This document shows positions 7,513-13,066 of a stretch of DNA of 15,552 nt, piece by piece. The notes under the pieces are model-generated. The model ran no database searches. It was not told the origin of the DNA and was given only the letters and a program-made list of their open reading frames with translations. This stretch comes from DATKYV01 sp035528275. GTDB lineage: Bacteria > Acidobacteriota > Terriglobia > UBA7540. The position numbers were made by a program, and so were the translations under genes. Every line of letters begins with the position of its first letter. Position 1 is the stretch's first letter. The stretch covers positions 1 to 15,552 of the forward strand of contig DATKYV010000260.1 in NCBI GenBank assembly GCA_035528275.1, read 5' to 3'.

Positions 7513-8343
7513 TCAGAATATCTTCCCGGTTCTCGACCAACGGGTCTTGCTGCTGAAGTTCCACACAATCGAAAAGTTGAATTTCATCCGCTCCATCAAG
7601 TCGTCGTTCGTCCACTCCTGGGTGGGCGCGTCGTAAGACCAGTAGACGAACAGGGGCTCGCCCACCACATTGTCTTCCGGCACCAGTCCCCAAAAACGGC
7701 TGTCCTGGGAATTGTCCCTGTTGTCGCCCATCACGAAGAGATATCCGGGGGGCACGCGCAATTCGCCGTCCCGAATGAATTGCGGCATTTCGTGCGCCCA
7801 TCCGGGATCCAGTCCCCAGGCGGCGGGCAGGGTTTCGATTTGACTGACCGTGGGCGGAAAATTATCCCGCAAGGGAAGAACTGTGGTGTATTGGAATTGA
7901 ACGTAGGGCTCCTCCAATTCCCGGTCGTTAACAAAGACCCGCTTGTTGATGATCTTCACCGAGTCGCCCCCGGTCCCGATTACCCGCTTCACGTACATCA
8001 CCGATGGGTTCCGTGGATAACGGAAGGCCACGATTTCCTGGCGCCGAACCGTCTTGATGGGGGGGAGACGCAAAGAAGTATAAGGAAGGCGCGGGCCATA
8101 AAGCAGCTTGTTCAGGAAGACGTGGTCGCCGATGAGAATCGTCCGCTCCATGGAGCCGGTAGGAATGACCGTCGCCTCGGCGATGAAGATACGAATGAAG
8201 AACACTCCCACCAGGACCAGGAAGAGCGAGCGAACCGTCTCCCAGAAGCCATCCCTCCGCCGTGGGGGGGGAGCCTTGGGTTCCGGCGTTGCCGGGCCAC
8301 CGTTCGGCGTCGGGGTTTGCGGATTGGGTTCAACAGGTTCCAT
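7513..8343 (-). CDS. lepB: Signal peptidase I
   Basis: Membrane-anchored serine protease that removes signal peptides from exported proteins. It is 276 residues: a Pro-rich cytoplasmic N-terminus (1-30), one transmembrane helix (about 35-57), then the periplasmic catalytic domain. The nucleophile is S64 in PTGSMERT. The general base is K119 in YVKRVIGTGGD. The box GDNRDNS (206-212) with SRFWG follows. A segment of about 50 residues between the Lys and GDNRDNS boxes (Pro/Trp-rich, 158-200) enlarges the domain. Only 15 bp separate its start from the purF stop, so it is very likely co-transcribed with purF. No clear ribosome site precedes the ATG, which suggests coupled translation. Confidence 0.97.
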   Translation of the reverse strand: MEPVEPNPQTPTPNGGPATPEPKAPPPRRRDGFWETVRSLFLVLVGVFFIRIFIAEATVIPTGSMERTILIGDHVFLNKLLYGPRLPYTSLRLPPIKTVRRQEIVAFRYPRNPSVMYVKRVIGTGGDSVKIINKRVFVNDRELEEPYVQFQYTTVLPLRDNFPPTVSQIETLPAAWGLDPGWAHEMPQFIRDGELRVPPGYLFVMGDNRDNSQDSRFWGLVPEDNVVGEPLFVYWSYDAPTQEWTNDDLMERMKFNFSIVWNFSSKTRWSRTGKIF

Positions 8344-8358
8344 ACGATTGCTGCAAGA

Positions 8359-9789
8359 TCAATCTCGATTGCGCAACGCGATCAGCGGTTCCTGGACGGC
8401 CGTTGGGTAATTCGAAGTGTAGCAGGCCAGGCAGTAACGACCTTCGGTGTCATCCACGGCCTGGCGCATGCCTTCGAGTGAAAGGTAACCCAGAGTGTCG
8501 GCCTCGATGAACTGCCGAATCTCCTCCACGTTGTGAGTCGAGGCGATGAGCTCCTTTTTGGTCGGCGTATCAATGCCGTAATAGCAGGGGGAAACGGTCG
8601 GCGGACAACTGATCCGCATATGGACCTCTTTCGCCCCCGCTTCTCTTACGATGCGCACGATCTTGCGGCTGGTTGTTCCGCGAATGATGGAATCGTCCAC
8701 CAGGACGACCCGTCTCCCTTCCAGGAGGCTTCGGACCGGATTGAGCTTCAGCTTGACGCCGAAATCCCGAATCGCCTGGCTGGGCTCAATAAACGTTCGT
8801 CCAACGTAGTGGTTGCGGATGAGCCCGAAGCGAACAGGAATTCCGGATTCCTCGGAAAAGCCCATGGCGGCGGCCACGCCGGAATCCGGTACCGGGACGA
8901 CCAAGTTGGCTTCCACCGGGTGCTCGCGCCACAGAAGCCGCCCCAGCATCTCCCGGCTTTGCTGGACCGAGCGCCCGAATACCACGCTGTCCGGGCGAGA
9001 AAAATAGACGTGCTCGAAGATGCACTGAGCGGATGGGGCGGGTGGCGTGAAGCGCAGCGAAGTTATTCCGTTGCTGTCGAGGATCACCATTTCGCCCGGC
9101 TCGACCTCGCGGATGGGCTTGGCGTTGATCAGATCGAATGCGCACGTTTCGGAGGCGAGCACGTAAGCGCCGTCCAGGCGTCCCAGGCTGAGCGGGCGGA
9201 ATCCCCGCGGATCGCGGATTCCGATGACGCTTTCTTTGAGCAACACAACAAGCGAATAGGCGCCCTCCACCTTGTCCAGCGCATCGGCCAGGGCCTCCGG
9301 GATCCCGGAATGCTTCGAGCGGGCGAAATAGTGGAGGATGACTTCGCTGTCGCTGGTCGTCTGAAAGATATCGCCGCGCCCTTCGAGTTCCCTGCGGATG
9401 GCGGAAGCGTTCACCAAGTTGCCGTTGTGGGCCAGAGCCACCCGTCCCTTCTGGCAACTGACGGTGAGCGGCTGGGCGTTCTTCAGGTCGGTATCCCCGG
9501 CCGTCGAATAACGCGTGTGTCCGATGGCGCAATTGCCCGGCAAACCGCCGATCACTTCCTCAGTAAAAACTTCCGCCACGTGCCCCATGCCCTTATGGCC
9601 AAGCATCGTGTGGCCGTCGCTGGCCACGATTCCGGCGCTCTCCTGTCCCCGATGCTGGAGGGCGTAAAGGCCCAGATAAGTGAGCTTGGAGGCCTCGGGA
9701 TGCCCGTAAACTGCGAAAATCCCGCAATGGTCGTGGAACTTGTCGTCAGGGAGAGAGTGACTCCCGAAGAACTGCGACGCTGGGTGCAA
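8359..9789 (-). CDS. purF: Amidophosphoribosyltransferase
   Basis: PurF catalyses the committed first step of purine synthesis, making phosphoribosylamine from PRPP and glutamine. Annotated from the TTG at 9789 it is 476 residues. The N-terminal nucleophile C22 (in HDHCGIFAVYG) is preceded by a short propeptide that must be cut off, as in B. subtilis PurF. The class II glutaminase domain follows (RYSTAGD, LAHNGNLVN). The C-terminal PRPP domain has VVLVDDSIIRGTTS (361-374). C256, C402, C453 and C456 match the [4Fe-4S] ligands of the B. subtilis enzyme. No ATG is available. The TTG at 9789 has GGAG at 9798-9801 with 8-nt spacing, while the alternative TTG at 9810 has none. The 279 bp upstream contain no gene and no convincing promoter that I can see. 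Confidence 0.96.
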   Translation of the reverse strand: MHPASQFFGSHSLPDDKFHDHCGIFAVYGHPEASKLTYLGLYALQHRGQESAGIVASDGHTMLGHKGMGHVAEVFTEEVIGGLPGNCAIGHTRYSTAGDTDLKNAQPLTVSCQKGRVALAHNGNLVNASAIRRELEGRGDIFQTTSDSEVILHYFARSKHSGIPEALADALDKVEGAYSLVVLLKESVIGIRDPRGFRPLSLGRLDGAYVLASETCAFDLINAKPIREVEPGEMVILDSNGITSLRFTPPAPSAQCIFEHVYFSRPDSVVFGRSVQQSREMLGRLLWREHPVEANLVVPVPDSGVAAAMGFSEESGIPVRFGLIRNHYVGRTFIEPSQAIRDFGVKLKLNPVRSLLEGRRVVLVDDSIIRGTTSRKIVRIVREAGAKEVHMRISCPPTVSPCYYGIDTPTKKELIASTHNVEEIRQFIEADTLGYLSLEGMRQAVDDTEGRYCLACYTSNYPTAVQEPLIALRNRD

Positions 9790-10068
9790 AGGATCTTCTC
9801 CGCTTATCAAGCTGGCAGAAAGGGGATTCGGCTTTCAGGTTAGTGCCCGATATGTCTTTGCGTCAATTTGTGAGCCACGTCCCTGGGTTCGGCTCAACCT
9901 CAACCAAATCCTATTTTCTCCCCAACTTCCAACGGACGCAACAAGTTTCTGGAAAAGGGCAGAGGGCCCTCCCCAGTAGAATGCCTGTGAGGTGAATTGC
10001 CTCCCTCAACCATTCGGACATCGGCTTTGGCAGCATACTTCGCAGGGATATCCAGCGGCGGAGATGAC

Positions 10069-11433
10069 TTACCAGTCCCGGCAGGGTGGATGGGGTTGGG
10101 GAACGAAACTCGCCCCCTGATTCCGCCACCAGGCGTGCCACTCTTCCGCGGCGCGTGCGGAATCGGCGCGCGACGCGTCGGGAGGAAGCTTGATCTTCTG
10201 GCCGGTCAAGCTCTGCAGGGCAAAGTGGGCCACTTGGCGGACCTGGGCCTCGGGGTCTTTGATCATGGCGAGCACGGCGGGGATGACGTCCTTACTTTCG
10301 AGGTTTTTCAATCCCAGGATGGCGTTCACGCGGTCACTCGGCTGAGGCGAGCGGAGTTTCTCAAACAGCATTTGGTTAGCGCGGGGATCGTTGAAGAAGC
10401 CCAAAGCACGAAGAACGTCACCCCGTAGCTCCGGGTCGGGAGTGGCCGACGCAATTCCGAGCAGCACGGGGAGAAATGCTTTGTCACCTCGTTGCCCAAG
10501 CAGCAGGATGGCATACGAACGTAACGCCTTGTCGCGCGGGGACGCCGGTCCTCCGGCGGGTGAGGGAACGGCAGGGTTCACGCCTCGCGCGACGTTGGAG
10601 ATTGCCTCCCAGGCTGCGGGCGTACCAAGGCGCGCCAGTCCCTCCAGTGCCTGCTGGCGGTCCCAACGGCGTTCCTGCGCGGGAGCCGTAGCCAGCGCAA
10701 TCAGCTGCTTCAGGCAAAAGGGCCGGGGCAGGCTGGTCACGACCAAAGCAGCCTCGCCGAGATCCTTGGCCTCAGGGTTCGCAAGCTCTTGGAGGAATGG
10801 CTGGAAGGCAGCCTCGAGCTGCTTTGTCGTGGAAGGGGCGATTTCGAGCGAAAGCTCGTTGATCGCCAGGGCGTAGGCCGCTGGCGGTTCGATGAACTCC
10901 TGTGTCTGAGGGTTGACGGCGAGCAAGGGAAGGCGCCGTTCGGCCCGCACGTGGTAACGGCCGGGAACGGGAAAACGAGCCCACTGGTCGAGAAGCCAGC
11001 GCTCGATGTGTGTCTGGCCGGGGGGCAATGTCACTGAACCGTAGACCGCCGTCCCCTTGGCGCCGCCGCAGGGCTGCGGTGCGGGGTCGGCAATCCGGTG
11101 CCCGCCATCGTCCGTAATCGCAAATCGTGGTTCCGATTCGAGTTCGGTATTCAATATCCGGCTCGGTGTCCGGTAAGAGAATGCGAACGTCCGCGAGCCG
11201 GTATTCTCGATCGCGAACACACAGAAGACAGGCTCACCGTGCAGAAACGTTTTCTTCTCCAACCGGAATCGCGCGACGTAGGAGACTTGGGCGAGGGCGA
11301 GAGGGGCGAACCCGAGGCCAACAATGGCCGCCAAAATGAAGACTCGGGAGAAGCAGAACCTCTCCGGACAGGGAACACCTTTGCGGCAGAGAATTCCAAC
11401 CGTCCAGCGGGGGCACATACCGTCAAGTTCCAT
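10069..11433 (-). CDS. Exported HEAT-repeat protein
   Basis: Predicted secreted or periplasmic protein of about 454 residues. A hydrophobic segment (about residues 31-48, ending APLALA-Q) looks like a signal peptide. Residues of about 50-200 form a beta-rich region with phrases such as FLHGEPVFCVFAIENTG, resembling Ig-like domains with a 'need for force' on the N-terminal side of repeat proteins. Residues of about 230-405 hold helical repeats of HEAT/PBS-lyase type (ALEGLARLG, LRALGFFNDPRAN, AILGLKNLESKDVIPAVL, AHFALQSLTG). The C-terminus has EWHAWWRNQG, a Trp-rich end I have seen in exported HEAT proteins. The start is uncertain: ATGs lie at 11463, 11445, 11442, 11433 and 11418. I chose 11433 because GGAG lies close upstream. 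The frame is open to 11736, but that part overlaps the divergent gene. Function unknown; probably a scaffold for protein contacts. Confidence 0.75.
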   Translation of the reverse strand: MELDGMCPRWTVGILCRKGVPCPERFCFSRVFILAAIVGLGFAPLALAQVSYVARFRLEKKTFLHGEPVFCVFAIENTGSRTFAFSYRTPSRILNTELESEPRFAITDDGGHRIADPAPQPCGGAKGTAVYGSVTLPPGQTHIERWLLDQWARFPVPGRYHVRAERRLPLLAVNPQTQEFIEPPAAYALAINELSLEIAPSTTKQLEAAFQPFLQELANPEAKDLGEAALVVTSLPRPFCLKQLIALATAPAQERRWDRQQALEGLARLGTPAAWEAISNVARGVNPAVPSPAGGPASPRDKALRSYAILLLGQRGDKAFLPVLLGIASATPDPELRGDVLRALGFFNDPRANQMLFEKLRSPQPSDRVNAILGLKNLESKDVIPAVLAMIKDPEAQVRQVAHFALQSLTGQKIKLPPDASRADSARAAEEWHAWWRNQGASFVPQPHPPCRDW

Positions 11434-11607
11434 CGTCTCCATCATAAGTGAAACTGGCCCCATTCGACGGGCTTTTCCTGGAGGCTGGATCGCGTGCACC
11501 GGTGGCTCGAAGCCCAGCGAACCGCGCAACCGGCGAGGTGATGTGGCGGAATGATTTGAAATCGCGCCGTTCGGAGAGTTAGCATCCAAGGGTAGAGAGG
11601 CCTTCGA

Positions 11608-12504
11608 ATGACCCGCAGGTATCGCCGCCCGAGCAGGTTCTTCATCGTTCTTACCGCAGTGATACTGGCCGTGCCGGCCACCTCCTGGGCGGTGATTAAG
11701 CTCTATTTGAGGGACGGGACTTACCAGTTGGTCCAAAGTTACGAAATCGTCGGAAAGCGGGTGCGCTACTACAGCATCGAACGTTCCGAATGGGAGGAAC
11801 TGCCGGTTTCACTGGTGGATTTCGCCGCGACCAAACGCGCCCAATCGGACGAGGAAGAATCAAAGGAGGAAGAGCTCGAAGAAGCCCGCGAACTTAGTGG
11901 TCGGCGTTTCGACGCCGCGGATGATACCGGCTTCGAAGTCGCTCCGGGGATCCGTCTGCCGCAGGACGAAGGCGTTTACGCGTTTGACGGACTTCGGGTG
12001 ATTCGGATGATTCAGTCCTCGGGCGAGGTGGTCAAAGATAAGAAACGCGCCGCGCTGCTTCTCGCCCTGCCCGGACCCTTCCTGAAAAACCGGGGATACG
12101 TTGTCCTGCCCGGAAAGAGGTCGGCGATCCGCATCCTGAATATGCAGCCGACGTTCTACGTGCGGTCATCGGACGATCTGGGAAACAAGCTGCAGATCAT
12201 CACCCTCAAGTCGCGCAAGGAAGCCCGCGAGGTCGAACGCCTGGAATGGCGTGGCGGCGTGGCAACGCCCGAAGAGTTGCGTGCGGCGGTTCCTATCGAG
12301 CGCTCGGAAGTGGCTCCAGGTATTCTCAGAATCAGTCCGACGAAGGCGTTGGAGCTGGGCGAATACGCCCTCGGCGAATTGGTCCAGGAACAACTCAACC
12401 TGGAGCTCTGGGACTTCGGCATTGAGGGCGCGCCACTCCAGCTTTCTCCGGAAAGCGAATCCCCTCCCACCATTCGCCGCTCCGGCAGCCCACCGCAGAA
12501 TTGA
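11608..12504 (+). CDS. Exported hypothetical protein, acidobacterial type
   Basis: A 298-residue protein of unknown function. It has an Arg-rich start and hydrophobic core (11-26), with a likely signal-peptidase site after SWA (residue 28). Next comes IKLYLRDGTYQLVQSYEIVG and a segment RVRYYSIERSEWEELPVSLV (51-70), a pattern I associate with exported acidobacterial proteins. An acidic Glu-rich linker (80-95) leads to a mixed domain (about 105-285) and a Pro/Ser tail. The ATG at 11608 is supported by GAGAGG (11595-11600) with 7-nt spacing. It is divergent from the HEAT-repeat gene across about 170 bp, in which I found no good -35/-10 pair. No catalytic motif is visible. Confidence 0.8.
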   Translation: MTRRYRRPSRFFIVLTAVILAVPATSWAVIKLYLRDGTYQLVQSYEIVGKRVRYYSIERSEWEELPVSLVDFAATKRAQSDEEESKEEELEEARELSGRRFDAADDTGFEVAPGIRLPQDEGVYAFDGLRVIRMIQSSGEVVKDKKRAALLLALPGPFLKNRGYVVLPGKRSAIRILNMQPTFYVRSSDDLGNKLQIITLKSRKEAREVERLEWRGGVATPEELRAAVPIERSEVAPGILRISPTKALELGEYALGELVQEQLNLELWDFGIEGAPLQLSPESESPPTIRRSGSPPQN

Positions 12505-12508
12505 CTTT

Positions 12509-12694
12509 GTGGGTGGCGCATCCACGCCACGGCGGCACAGGCACATGCGGTTCGTTTGCATGTGTGCGATTCAGAGGATTAGAATTGAGACGTGGCGCGG
12601 GGGTCCTTCCGCCTGGGGGATGCTTCACTCTTGGCCATGAATCGGCTTCCGTGATCGCACACATCCCACAAAGCGGGATGTGTGCGCCACCCGC
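12509..12694. repeat. Nested inverted-repeat element
   Basis: GGGTGGCGCA (12511-12520) and TGCGCCACCC (12683-12692) are perfect 10-bp arms about 160 bp apart, extendable outward by a G-T and a G-C pair. Inside, CGCACACATCCC (12656-12667) pairs perfectly over 12 bp with GGGATGTGTGCG (12675-12686) around a 7-nt loop. GTGGCG (12513-12518) also pairs with CGCCAC (12525-12530). It lies immediately after the stop of the upstream gene. No T-run follows the strong stem, so it does not read as a simple terminator. No transposase is encoded. Confidence 0.6.
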
Positions 12695-12766
12695 GGTAAG
12701 ACACCGCAAAGGACACGCGCTTTCCGGGGCAGGCACCGCCCTTACAGCAGAACAGGCACGGTCGCC

Positions 12767-12824
12767 GGTAGGGGAGCACCTTTACGGTGCTCCCGCGGGA
12801 GGGCCATGAAGACCCTCCCCTACC
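12767..12824. repeat. Cruciform-like palindromic element
   Basis: Outer arms GGTAGGGGAG (12767-12776) and CTCCCCTACC (12815-12824) are perfect. Two inner hairpins compete with them: GGGAGCACC/GGTGCTCCC (12772-12780 / 12786-12794) and GGGAGGG/CCCTCCC (12797-12803 / 12813-12819). The layout resembles a non-coding mobile palindromic repeat. It may form one composite unit with the stem-loop at 12842-12866. Confidence 0.6.
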
Positions 12825-12841
12825 AGTACGAAACCTCGGAT

Positions 12842-12866
12842 GCCCACCTAAAGGTGGGCGCTACAG
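12842..12866 (+). repeat. Stem-loop ending in GGCGCTACAG
   Basis: GCCCACCT (12842-12849) pairs with AGGTGGGC (12852-12859), and the hairpin runs directly into GGCGCTACAG (12857-12866). The same 10-mer follows a hairpin at 15396-15405. Confidence 0.6.
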
Positions 12867-13066
12867 TCGTGCCCTGAGGCGGCGGCTGAAGCCTTCCGCA
12901 AAAAAACCGTCTCTGTGTCTCTGTGGCGAAGCCCAGGATTGACTTCGCTTCTTGCGCCGCCCATAATCCGCCTTCGCTTCGCCAGAGCAAGTCAGGAAAG
13001 CGCCAAACTCAGAGTGGGGATTCATACCGGTTCGTGACCGCGGCTCGCAAGTTTGGGACAAAAACT

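Larger units (their letters stand above)
12505..13066. other. Intergenic stretch of palindromic repeats, no gene
   Basis: About 560 bp with no credible coding region on either strand. It holds three palindromic units listed separately, plus a TCTCTGTGTCTCTGTGGCG stretch (about 12910-12928) and a 9-bp inverted repeat TGGCGAAGC/GCTTCGCCA (12924-12932 / 12976-12984). The frame of the downstream peptidase stays open back to a GTG at 12923, but that start lies inside these repeats and encodes a non-signal-like sequence. Confidence 0.7.

Noticed and set aside
8533..9843. A 436-codon open frame antisense to purF on the + strand
   Set aside because: It mirrors purF, whose motifs are unmistakable. 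The translation has no recognisable domain; long antisense frames are expected in GC-rich genes.
9841..9890. Promoter for purF around a TTGACG on the - strand (9860s)
   Set aside because: No acceptable -10 hexamer at 16-18 bp; too weak to call.
11434..11736. N-terminal extension of the HEAT-repeat gene up to 11736
   Set aside because: It overlaps the start of the divergent 11608 gene, is low-complexity in character, and would place the signal peptide about 130 residues inside the protein.
12923..13066. Upstream GTG start of the M28 peptidase
   Set aside because: It lies in a repeat-rich stretch, has no ribosome site, and would bury the signal peptide. The GTG at 13034 cannot be excluded.
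12505..13066. CRISPR array
   Set aside because: The repeats are inverted and dissimilar, with no regular direct repeats or spacers and no cas genes.
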